Source: Streptomyces panaciradicis (GTDB taxonomy: Bacteria; Actinomycetota; Actinomycetes; Streptomycetales; Streptomycetaceae). Taken from it: DNA of 64,000 nt. Each line of letters begins with the position of its first letter. Within the stretch, counting starts at the first letter, position 1. The notes beneath the pieces were generated by a model. It did not search any database. It worked only from the letters and a program-made list of their open reading frames with translations, and was not told the DNA's origin. The translations under genes were made by a program, and so were the position numbers. This document shows positions 32,656 to 39,968 of this stretch, in pieces. The stretch covers positions 1 to 64,000 of the forward strand of contig NZ_JAMGBF010000054.1 in NCBI RefSeq assembly GCF_023516615.1. Direction: 5' to 3'.

Positions 32656-33930
32656 ATGCGGCGTGGCATAGCGGCCACCGCGCTGGTGGCGTCCCTCGCC
32701 CTCGCGGCGACGGCCTGCGGCGGAAGCGACAGCGGCAGCGACAAGAGCAGCGGGCCGGTCACCATCACCTGGTGGGACACCTCCAACGCCACCAACGAGG
32801 CGCCGACGTACCAGGCCCTGATCAAGCAGTTCGAGGCCGCCAACAAGAACATCAAGGTCAAGTACGTCAACGTCCCCTTCGACCAGGCGCAGAACAAGTT
32901 CGACACCGCCGCCGGTTCCAAGGGCGCCCCGGACATCCTGCGTTCCGAGGTCGGCTGGACCCCCGCCTTCGCCAAGAAGGGCTACTTCCTGCCGCTGGAC
33001 GGCACCGAGGCCCTCGCCGACAAGGACAAGTTCCAGTCCAGCCTGATCACGCAGGCGCAGTACCAGGGCAAGACCTACGGCGTCCCGCTGGTCACCGACA
33101 CCCTCGCCCTCGTCTACAACAAGGCCCTGTTCAAGAAGGCCGGCATCACCGAGGCCCCCAAGACCTGGGACGAGCTGAAGGCCGACGCCGCCAAGGTCCA
33201 GGACAAGGCCAAGGTCGACGGTTACTGGGGCTCCACCCAGGCGTACTACGCCCAGAGCTTCCTCTACGGCGAGGGCACCGACACGGTCGACGCCACCGCC
33301 AAGAAGATCACGGTCAACTCGCCCGCCGCGAAGAAGGCCTACGGCACCTGGCTGAGCCTCTTCTCCGGCAAGGGCCTGCACAAGGCCGACACCACCGCCG
33401 ACGCCTACGCCCACATCCAGGACGCGTTCGTCAACGGCAAGGTCGCCTCGATCATCCAGGGCCCGTGGGAGATCACGAACTTCTACAAGGGCTCGGCCTT
33501 CAAGGACAAGTCCAACCTCGGCATCGCCACCGTCCCGGCCGGCTCCACCGGCAAGGCGGGCGCCCCGACCGGCGGCCACAACCTGTCCGTCTACGCGGGC
33601 TCGGACTCGGCGCACCAGAAGGCGGCCCTGAAGTTCGTCAACTTCATGACCTCCGCCAAGTCGCAGACGGAGATCGCGCTGAAGAACTCCACGCTGCCCA
33701 CCCGCGCCGACGCCTACACCGCCGAGGTCAAGGGCGACCCGGGCATCGCCGGCTACCAGGGCGTGCTGTCCGCCGCCCAGCCGCGGCCCGCGCTGCCCGA
33801 GTACAGCTCCCTGTGGGGCCCGCTGGACACCGAACTGCCGAAGATCGCCGGTGGCAAGGAGTCCCTGGACAAGGGCCTGAGCAACGCCGAACTGGCCATC
33901 GCCAAGCTCGTGCCGGACTTCAGCAAGTAA
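32656..33930 (+). CDS. malE: Maltose/maltodextrin-binding lipoprotein
   Basis: A 424-residue solute-binding lipoprotein, the extracellular receptor of the maltodextrin ABC importer. The signal peptide ends in a lipobox LAATAC, with the lipidated Cys at residue 21. The mature protein reads PVTITWWDTSNATNEAPTYQ and continues with EVGWTPAFAKKGYFLPLD, GVPLVTDTLALVYNKALF and SIIQGPWEITNF, all typical of family 1 sugar-binding proteins. ATG 32656 has AAGGAG five bases upstream. It leads malE-malF-malG, and MalR-type motifs precede it. The ATPase of such systems in Streptomyces is the shared MsiK, which is absent from this window. Confidence 0.95.
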   Translation: MRRGIAATALVASLALAATACGGSDSGSDKSSGPVTITWWDTSNATNEAPTYQALIKQFEAANKNIKVKYVNVPFDQAQNKFDTAAGSKGAPDILRSEVGWTPAFAKKGYFLPLDGTEALADKDKFQSSLITQAQYQGKTYGVPLVTDTLALVYNKALFKKAGITEAPKTWDELKADAAKVQDKAKVDGYWGSTQAYYAQSFLYGEGTDTVDATAKKITVNSPAAKKAYGTWLSLFSGKGLHKADTTADAYAHIQDAFVNGKVASIIQGPWEITNFYKGSAFKDKSNLGIATVPAGSTGKAGAPTGGHNLSVYAGSDSAHQKAALKFVNFMTSAKSQTEIALKNSTLPTRADAYTAEVKGDPGIAGYQGVLSAAQPRPALPEYSSLWGPLDTELPKIAGGKESLDKGLSNAELAIAKLVPDFSK

Positions 33931-33938
33931 ACCCGAGC

Positions 33939-33978
33939 GGCCGTCGGGTCCGCCCTGACAAGGACGGACCCGACGGCC
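33939..33978 (+). terminator. Strong hairpin between malE and malF
   Basis: The 14-bp perfect stem GGCCGTCGGGTCCG / CGGACCCGACGGCC continues with three more pairs around a GACA loop. Placed right after malE, it likely protects malE mRNA or partly terminates, giving more binding protein than permease, as known for malE in E. coli. Confidence 0.75.
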
Positions 33979-34034
33979 ACCGGTCTGCGCCCAGCCTCTT
34001 CTCAGAGCCGTAGAACTTCCAGAAGGTGTCGAAC

Positions 34035-35042
34035 ATGACAGTCGCCATCGACCGCGCCACCGGCAAACGCCGTGGCGAGCGCGGGCCGCGGCCCGGGCTG
34101 GGCCAGCGCCTCAAGCACAGCTACCAGAAGTACTGGTACGCGTACGCGATGATCACCCCGGTGGTGATCGTCCTCGGCGTCCTCGTGCTCTATCCCCTGG
34201 TGTACGGGCTCTACCTGACGCTCACGGACGCCAACAGCCTCAACACCGCGCGCACGATCGGCGTCAACCACATCGACGCCACCTACAAGTTCATCGGCCT
34301 GGACAACTACAAGGACATCCTGTTCGGCCCGCTGTCCTACGACCGCTTCTGGTCGCACTTCATCTGGACGGTCGCCTGGACCGCCCTGTGCGTCGCGCTG
34401 CACTACTCGATCGGCCTCGGCTTCGCGCTCCTGCTCAACCAGAAGCTGCGCGGCCGCACCCTGTACCGGCTGCTGCTCATCGTGCCGTGGGCCGTGCCGA
34501 CCTTCGTCACCGTCTTCGGCTGGCGGATCATGCTCTCCGACGGCGGCATCATCAACACCGCCCTGCACGCCCTGCACCTGCCACAGCCGTCCTGGCTGGA
34601 GGACACCTTCTGGCAGCGGTTCGCCGCCATCATGGTCAACACCTGGTGCGGTGTGCCGTTCATGATGGTCTCGCTGCTCGGCGGCCTGCAGTCCATCGAC
34701 GCCTCGCTGTACGAGGCCGCCGAGATGGACGGCGCGAGCGCCTGGCAGCGCTTCCGCTACGTCACCCTGCCGGGGCTGCGCTCGGTCAGCTCCACGGTCG
34801 TCCTGCTCGGCATCATCTGGACCTTCAACCAGTTCGCCGTGATCTTCCTGCTGTTCGGCGCGACCTCCGCCCCGGACGCCCAGATCCTGGTCACCTGGGC
34901 CTACTACCTCGGCTTCGGACAGCAGCCGCGCGACTTCGCGCAGTCGGCCGCCTACGGCATCCTGCTGCTGGCCATCCTGATCGTCTTCACCTCGTTCTAC
35001 CGCCGCTGGCTGAACCGCAATGAGCAGCAGCTCGCGATCTGA
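34035..35042 (+). CDS. malF: Maltodextrin ABC transporter permease MalF
   Basis: A 335-residue inner-membrane permease with six helices after a basic cytosolic N terminus. The EAA loop that contacts the ATPase is clear: YEAAEMDGASAWQRFRYVTLPG (about residues 233-253). The large periplasmic insert of enteric MalF is missing, as is usual in Gram-positive sugar permeases. ATG 34035 has AGAAGG nine bases upstream; GTG 34026 is in frame but less well placed. It forms the channel with MalG, whose gene starts 13 bases after its stop. Confidence 0.94.
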   Translation: MTVAIDRATGKRRGERGPRPGLGQRLKHSYQKYWYAYAMITPVVIVLGVLVLYPLVYGLYLTLTDANSLNTARTIGVNHIDATYKFIGLDNYKDILFGPLSYDRFWSHFIWTVAWTALCVALHYSIGLGFALLLNQKLRGRTLYRLLLIVPWAVPTFVTVFGWRIMLSDGGIINTALHALHLPQPSWLEDTFWQRFAAIMVNTWCGVPFMMVSLLGGLQSIDASLYEAAEMDGASAWQRFRYVTLPGLRSVSSTVVLLGIIWTFNQFAVIFLLFGATSAPDAQILVTWAYYLGFGQQPRDFAQSAAYGILLLAILIVFTSFYRRWLNRNEQQLAI

Positions 35043-35055
35043 GGCAGGAGTTCCC

Positions 35056-35967
35056 ATGAGTACGACCACTGTCCAGACCTCGTCCGCGGCGACCGACGAC
35101 CGTCCGGCGCCGGCGGCCTCCGGCAAGGCGCGCGGGCGCGGCCAGCGCGGCCTCGGCGCCTCGCTCGCCTCCCACGGCATCCTGATCGCCGGAAGCGTCG
35201 TCGCGCTGTTCCCGATCGCCTGGCTCGTCTTCCTCTCCCTCGGCCCGGACAAGGACGACTACCTCCACCCGGGTGGCATCTGGAAGAAGATGACGTTCGA
35301 CAACTACTCGTTCGTCCTGAACCACACGAGCTTCTTCGACTGGCTGAAGAGCTCCCTGATCGTCTCGCTCGGCACCACCGTGCTCGGTGTGATGGTCGCC
35401 GCCACCACCGGATACGCGGTCTCCCGCATGCGTTTCCCGGGCTACCGCAAGTTCATGTGGGTGCTCCTGGTCACCCAGATGTTCCCGGTCGCCGTCCTCA
35501 TGGTGCCGATGTACCAGATCCTGGGCGACCTGGGCCTCATCGACAGCTACCTCGGACTCGTCCTCGTCTACTGCTCGACGGCGGTGCCGTACTGCGCCTG
35601 GCTGCTCAAGGGCTACTTCGACACGATCCCGTTCGAGATCGACGAGGCCGGCCGCGTCGACGGGCTGAGCCCCTTCGGCACCTTCGCCCGGCTGATCCTG
35701 CCGCTGGCCAAGCCCGGCCTGGCGGTCGCCGCGTTCTACAGCTTCATCACCGCCTTCGGCGAGGTCGCCTTCGCCACGACGTTCATGCTGGACGACCAGA
35801 AGTACACGCTCGCCGTCGGTCTGCAGACCTTCATCAGCGAACACGACGCCCAGCGCAACCTGATGGCCGCGACCGCGGTACTGATCGCCGTACCGGTCTC
35901 CGCCTTCTTCTACCTCGTGCAGAAGAACCTGGTGACCGGCCTCACCGCGGGCGGCACCAAGGGCTGA
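35056..35967 (+). CDS. malG: Maltodextrin ABC transporter permease MalG
   Basis: A 303-residue permease with six helices. It starts with a polar, low-complexity tail (MSTTTVQTSSAATDDRPAP), followed by HGILIAGSVVALFPIAWLVF. The EAA loop appears as FEIDEAGRVDGLSPFGTFARL near residue 195, with the usual G at the fixed distance. ATG 35056 has GGAG six bases upstream. It pairs with MalF and ends the transport part of the operon; a large hairpin follows before aglA. Confidence 0.94.
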   Translation: MSTTTVQTSSAATDDRPAPAASGKARGRGQRGLGASLASHGILIAGSVVALFPIAWLVFLSLGPDKDDYLHPGGIWKKMTFDNYSFVLNHTSFFDWLKSSLIVSLGTTVLGVMVAATTGYAVSRMRFPGYRKFMWVLLVTQMFPVAVLMVPMYQILGDLGLIDSYLGLVLVYCSTAVPYCAWLLKGYFDTIPFEIDEAGRVDGLSPFGTFARLILPLAKPGLAVAAFYSFITAFGEVAFATTFMLDDQKYTLAVGLQTFISEHDAQRNLMAATAVLIAVPVSAFFYLVQKNLVTGLTAGGTKG

Positions 35968-35990
35968 CGCCCTGCGCGGGCCCAGGACCC

Positions 35991-36038
35991 GAGGCGGTCG
36001 CGGTCGCCATCCGACCCCGCTGCGACCGCGGCCGCCTC
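35991..36038 (+). terminator. 17-bp hairpin between malG and aglA
   Basis: GAGGCGGTCGCGGTCGC pairs with GCGACCGCGGCCGCCTC (one mismatch) across a 14-base loop. It may terminate or attenuate malEFG transcription, or stabilise the message, before aglA. I see no MalR motif between it and aglA. Confidence 0.65.
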
Positions 36039-36106
36039 GCCGCCCGACCCGCCGCCGTACCGCACCACAGCCCATGACCCCACCCCAGTCACGTATCAAG
36101 GACGCC

Positions 36107-37792
36107 ATGAGCCAGCAGCACACTGCCGCCGACCCGGCCCCGACCTCCGCCGTAGCCACCGTCGCCGAGCGCCGGGACTGGTGGCGCGACGCGGTGATCT
36201 ACCAGGTCTACCCGCGCAGCTTCGCCGACAGCAACGGCGACGGCATGGGTGACCTGGAGGGCATCCGCTCCCGACTCCCGTACCTGCGCGACCTCGGCGT
36301 GGACGCCGTGTGGCTGAGCCCCTTCTACGCCTCCCCGCAGGCCGACGCCGGCTACGACGTGGCCGACTACCGTGCCGTGGACCCCATGTTCGGCAACCTC
36401 CTGGACGCCGACGCGCTGATCCGCGACGCCCGTGAGCTGGGTCTGCGGATCATCGTCGACCTGGTCCCCAACCACTCCTCCGACCAGCACGAGTGGTTCA
36501 AGCGGGCCCTGCGCGAGGGCCCCGGTTCCCCGCTGCGGGAGCGCTACCACTTCCGTCCCGGCAAGGGCGAGAACGGCGAACTGCCGCCCAACGACTGGGA
36601 GTCCATCTTCGGCGGCCCGGCGTGGACCCGGGTCACCGAGCCCGACGGCACCCCCGGCGAGTGGTACCTGCACCTCTTCGCCCCCGAGCAGCCCGACTTC
36701 AACTGGGAACACCCGGCGGTCGGCGACGAGTTCCGCTCCATCCTGCGGTTCTGGCTCGACATGGGCGTCGACGGCTTCCGCATCGACGTCGCGCACGGCC
36801 TGGTCAAGGCCGCGGGCCTGCCCGACCTCGGCGCCCACGACCAGCTGAAGCTGTTGGGCAACGATGTCATGCCGTTCTTCGACCAGGACGGCGTGCACGA
36901 GATCTACCGCCAGTGGCGGCTGATCCTCGACGAGTACAGCGGCGAGCGGATCTTCGTCGCCGAGGCCTGGACGCCGACCGTCGAGCGCACCGCCAACTAC
37001 GTCCGCCCCGACGAGCTGCACCAGGCCTTCAACTTCCAGTACCTGTCGACCGCCTGGGACGCGGCCGAGCTCCGCGAGGTCATCGACCGCACGCTGGAGG
37101 CGATGCGGCCGGTGGGCGCGCCGTCCACCTGGGTGCTGTCCAACCACGACGTCACCCGGCACGCCACCCGCTTCGCCAACCCGCCCGGCCTCGGTACCCA
37201 GATCCGTCTGGCCGGCGACCGCGAACTCGGCCTGCGCCGGGCCAGGGCCGCGTCCCTGCTGATGCTGGCACTGCCGGGATCGGCGTACGTCTACCAGGGC
37301 GAGGAGCTCGGCCTGCCGGACGTCGTCGACCTCCCGGACGAGGTCCGCCAGGACCCCGCGTACTTCCGCGGCGCCGGCCAGGACGGCTTCCGTGACGGCT
37401 GCCGGGTGCCGATCCCGTGGACGCGCGACGGATCGTCGTACGGCTTCGGCAGCGGTGGCAGCTGGCTCCCGCAGCCGTCCGGCTGGGGCGAGCTGAGCGT
37501 GGAGGCCCAGACCGGCACCCCGGGCTCCACCCTGGAGCTCTACCGCGCCGCCCTCGCCCTCCGCAGTGCCCACCCCGACCTCGGCGCGGGCGACGCGGTG
37601 GAGTGGCTGCGGGCCCCCGAGGGCGTCCTCGCCTTCCGGCGCGGCGAGTTCGTGTGCGTGGCCAACACGACCGGCGAGTCGGTGACCACCCCGACCTACG
37701 GCCGCGTCCTCCTCACCAGCGAAGAGGTCACGAAGGCGGACGGCGAGACGAAGATCCCGTCGGACACGACGGTCTGGTTCACCACGGCCTGA
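36107..37792 (+). CDS. aglA: Alpha-glucosidase, GH13
   Basis: A 561-residue cytosolic enzyme that releases glucose from maltose and maltodextrins. No signal peptide is visible. The barrel begins WWRDAVIYQVYPRSFADSNGDGMGDL, the usual start of the oligo-1,6-glucosidase/alpha-glucosidase branch. Catalytic residues appear in GFRIDVAHG (nucleophile Asp), IFVAEAW (acid/base Glu) and VLSNHDVTRH (third Asp). YQGEELGLPDV follows. ATG 36107 has AAGGA five bases before it. It follows malG on the same strand and is the expected cytosolic partner of the importer, as aglA is in S. coelicolor. Confidence 0.94.
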   Translation: MSQQHTAADPAPTSAVATVAERRDWWRDAVIYQVYPRSFADSNGDGMGDLEGIRSRLPYLRDLGVDAVWLSPFYASPQADAGYDVADYRAVDPMFGNLLDADALIRDARELGLRIIVDLVPNHSSDQHEWFKRALREGPGSPLRERYHFRPGKGENGELPPNDWESIFGGPAWTRVTEPDGTPGEWYLHLFAPEQPDFNWEHPAVGDEFRSILRFWLDMGVDGFRIDVAHGLVKAAGLPDLGAHDQLKLLGNDVMPFFDQDGVHEIYRQWRLILDEYSGERIFVAEAWTPTVERTANYVRPDELHQAFNFQYLSTAWDAAELREVIDRTLEAMRPVGAPSTWVLSNHDVTRHATRFANPPGLGTQIRLAGDRELGLRRARAASLLMLALPGSAYVYQGEELGLPDVVDLPDEVRQDPAYFRGAGQDGFRDGCRVPIPWTRDGSSYGFGSGGSWLPQPSGWGELSVEAQTGTPGSTLELYRAALALRSAHPDLGAGDAVEWLRAPEGVLAFRRGEFVCVANTTGESVTTPTYGRVLLTSEEVTKADGETKIPSDTTVWFTTA

Positions 37793-37804
37793 CCACCCCG
37801 ACCC

Positions 37805-37840
37805 AGAGGCCTGCCGCTCCTCCCCGACCGGCAGGCCTCT
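37805..37840 (+). terminator. Terminator after aglA
   Basis: AGAGGCCTGCCG and its exact complement CGGCAGGCCTCT (12 bp, 12-base loop) follow the aglA stop by 12 bases. Confidence 0.85.
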
Positions 37841-37855
37841 GCCATGCTCTCCCTC

Positions 37856-38374
37856 ATGTCCGCCCCCGCCGCAGCCACTTGGTGGCCCCACTCCCTCACG
37901 ACCCGCCGCCTGCTCCTGCGGCCCGTCGAGCGGGCGGACGTCCCCGTCCACCGCCGCATGTGGACCGACGCCGAGGTCCGGCGGCACCTGGGCGGACCGG
38001 TCGACGCGGAGGTGGTCCGGGCCCGCGAACGGCTGTGCGTGGGCGCACGGGGGCTGCTGAGCGTCGTGCGCCGGGCAGACGGCCGGGTGGTGGGCTCGGT
38101 ACTGCTGGAACCGGACGCCCGGAACGGCCGTACCGAGGTCTCGTACCAACTGCTGCCCGAGCACTGGGGCCACGCCTACGCCCGCGAGGCCGTCTCGGCC
38201 GTCGCGGAGTGGGCTCAGGCCGCCGTGCCGGGCCGGGACCTGGTCGCCGTCACGCAGGAGGCCAACACGCGCTCGCGCCGGCTTCTTGAGGACCTGGGCG
38301 CCGTCGCCGTCGAGGAGTTCGTCGAGTTCGGCAGTCCGCAGGTGCTGTATCGGCTGTCCGCTGCGGCAGTCTGA
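37856..38374 (+). CDS. GNAT acetyltransferase (RimJ/RimL type)
   Basis: A 172-residue N-acetyltransferase using acetyl-CoA. It shows LTTRRLLLRPVERADVPVHRRM at the start, the usual opening of RimL-like proteins. VSYQLLPEHWGHAYAREAVSAV is the core strand-helix with a His-Ala-Tyr-Ala form of the CoA loop. VTQEANTRSRRLLEDLGA is the Asn-X-X-Ser/Arg motif after strand 5. The acceptor is unknown. ATG 37856 (MSAPAAAT) and ATG 37844 are both possible. The aglA terminator ends only a few bases upstream, so the promoter probably overlaps the stem and the message may be leaderless. Confidence 0.85.
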   Translation: MSAPAAATWWPHSLTTRRLLLRPVERADVPVHRRMWTDAEVRRHLGGPVDAEVVRARERLCVGARGLLSVVRRADGRVVGSVLLEPDARNGRTEVSYQLLPEHWGHAYAREAVSAVAEWAQAAVPGRDLVAVTQEANTRSRRLLEDLGAVAVEEFVEFGSPQVLYRLSAAAV

Positions 38375-38398
38375 AATTTCTTGCATCAACTTCATGTT

Positions 38399-38424
38399 GC
38401 CCGCTGCCTTTTCAGGCAACGGGC
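38399..38424 (+). terminator. Terminator of the GNAT gene
   Basis: GCCCGCTGCC and GGCAACGGGC pair with one mismatch around TTTTCA and are followed by CTTT. It lies 25 bases past the stop. Confidence 0.7.
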
Positions 38425-38439
38425 CTTTAACATCTCCGT

Positions 38440-38470
38440 CATCGCAAGTTGGTTGAAAGCTTGCAGCAAA
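38440..38470. promoter_or_regulatory. MalR-type motifs in the alpha-amylase promoter
   Basis: CGCAAGTTGG, GTTGAAAG and CTTGCAGC lie in this short stretch, 27-57 bases before the amylase start. CTTGCAT lies further up at 38380. The CTTGCA core is the same as before malE. Confidence 0.65.
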
Positions 38471-38496
38471 AACCTTCAACGGTGAAGGAACCCCAC

Positions 38497-39873
38497 ATGG
38501 CATCACGCAGAATCCTTTCCATGGCCGTCGCCGCCTCCACGGCGGCCCTTGTCATGGGCACGACCAGTGCGCAGGCGTCCCCGCCCGGTACCAAGGACGT
38601 CACCGCCGTCCTCTTCGAGTGGAACTTCGCCTCCGTCGCCAAGGAGTGCACCAGCACCCTCGGCCCCGCGGGCTACGGCTACGTGCAGGTCTCCCCGCCC
38701 GCCGAGCACATACAGGGCTCGCAGTGGTGGACGTCGTACCAGCCGGTGAGCTACAAGATCGCCGGCCGGCTCGGTGACGCCACCGCCTTCAAGAGCATGG
38801 TCAACACCTGCCACGCGGCCGGGGTGAAGGTCGTCGTCGACACGGTCATCAACCACATGGCGGCCGGCAGCGGCACCGGCACGGGCGGGTCGTCGTACAC
38901 GAAGTACAACTACCCCGGGCTGTACTCCTCGTACGACTTCGACGACTGCACCTCCCAGGTCTCCAACTACCAGGACCGCTGGAACGTCCAGCACTGCGAA
39001 CTCGTCGGCCTGGCCGACCTGGACACGGGCGAGGAGTACGTCCGCGCCACCATCGCCGGCTACATGAACTCCCTGCTCGGCTACGGCATCGACGGTTTCC
39101 GCATCGACGCCGCCAAGCACATCGACACAGCCGACCTCGCCAACATCAAGTCCCGGCTGAGCAATCCGAACGCCTACTGGAAGCAGGAGGTCATCTACGG
39201 CGCCGGCGAGGCCGTCCAGCCCACCGAGTACACCGGCAACGGTGACGTGCAGGAGTTCCGCTACGCCTACGACCTCAAGCGGGTCTTCAACAACGAGAAC
39301 CTCGCCTACCTGAAGAACTTCGGCGAGGGCTGGGGGTACATGAGCAGTTCCGTGGCGGGCGTCTTCGTGGACAACCACGACACCGAGCGCAACGGCTCGA
39401 CCCTCAACTACAAGGACGGCGCCAACTACACCCTCGCCAACGTCTTCATGCTCGCCTGGCCCTACGGCGCCCCGGACATCAACTCCGGCTACGAGTGGTC
39501 GGACGCCGACGCCGGCCCGCCCAACGGCGGCCAGGTCAACGCCTGCTGGCAGGACGGCTGGAAGTGCCAGCACGCCTGGCCCGAGATCATGCGCATGGTC
39601 GCCTTCCGCAACGCCACCCGCGGCCAGGCCGTCACCAACTGGTGGGACGACGGCAACGACGCCATCGCCTTCGGACGCGGCTCCAAGGGCTTCGTGGCCA
39701 TCAACCACGAGTCCGGCTCGCTCAGCCGCACGTACCAGACCTCGCTGCCCGCCGGGACGTACTGCAACGTGCAGAACAACACGAGCGTGACGGTGAACTC
39801 CAGCGGACAGTTCACGGCCACCCTGGGCTCCAACACCGCCCTGGCGATCTACGCGGGCAAGTCGTCCTGCTGA
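38497..39873 (+). CDS. Secreted alpha-amylase, GH13, without starch-binding domain
   Basis: A 458-residue extracellular endo-amylase that cuts alpha-1,4 bonds in starch. Residues 1-28 are a Sec signal ending in SAQA. The mature start SPPGTKDVTAVLFEWNFASVAKEC matches classical Streptomyces amylases. The catalytic residues are in GFRIDAAKHID (nucleophile Asp), KQEVIYGAGEAV (acid/base Glu) and FVDNHDTERNG (third Asp). The protein ends after domain C with a disulfide-like Cys. ATG 38497 has GAAGGA six to seven bases before it. MalR-type motifs lie directly upstream. It faces the second amylase gene tail to tail, with a 16-bp terminator between. Confidence 0.95.
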   Translation: MASRRILSMAVAASTAALVMGTTSAQASPPGTKDVTAVLFEWNFASVAKECTSTLGPAGYGYVQVSPPAEHIQGSQWWTSYQPVSYKIAGRLGDATAFKSMVNTCHAAGVKVVVDTVINHMAAGSGTGTGGSSYTKYNYPGLYSSYDFDDCTSQVSNYQDRWNVQHCELVGLADLDTGEEYVRATIAGYMNSLLGYGIDGFRIDAAKHIDTADLANIKSRLSNPNAYWKQEVIYGAGEAVQPTEYTGNGDVQEFRYAYDLKRVFNNENLAYLKNFGEGWGYMSSSVAGVFVDNHDTERNGSTLNYKDGANYTLANVFMLAWPYGAPDINSGYEWSDADAGPPNGGQVNACWQDGWKCQHAWPEIMRMVAFRNATRGQAVTNWWDDGNDAIAFGRGSKGFVAINHESGSLSRTYQTSLPAGTYCNVQNNTSVTVNSSGQFTATLGSNTALAIYAGKSSC

Positions 39874-39887
39874 CCGCACGCGAAACG

Positions 39888-39925
39888 ACCGTCGCGGTCA
39901 GCGGGGGCGCGCTGACCGCGACGGT
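39888..39925. terminator. Two-way terminator between the two amylase genes
   Basis: ACCGTCGCGGTCAGCG and its exact complement CGCTGACCGCGACGGT (16 bp, six-base loop) lie between the convergent stops. Confidence 0.88.
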
Positions 39926-39968
39926 GTGCGGCGAGGTCATCGCTGACCCGCGCCGTCGGGCGACGACC

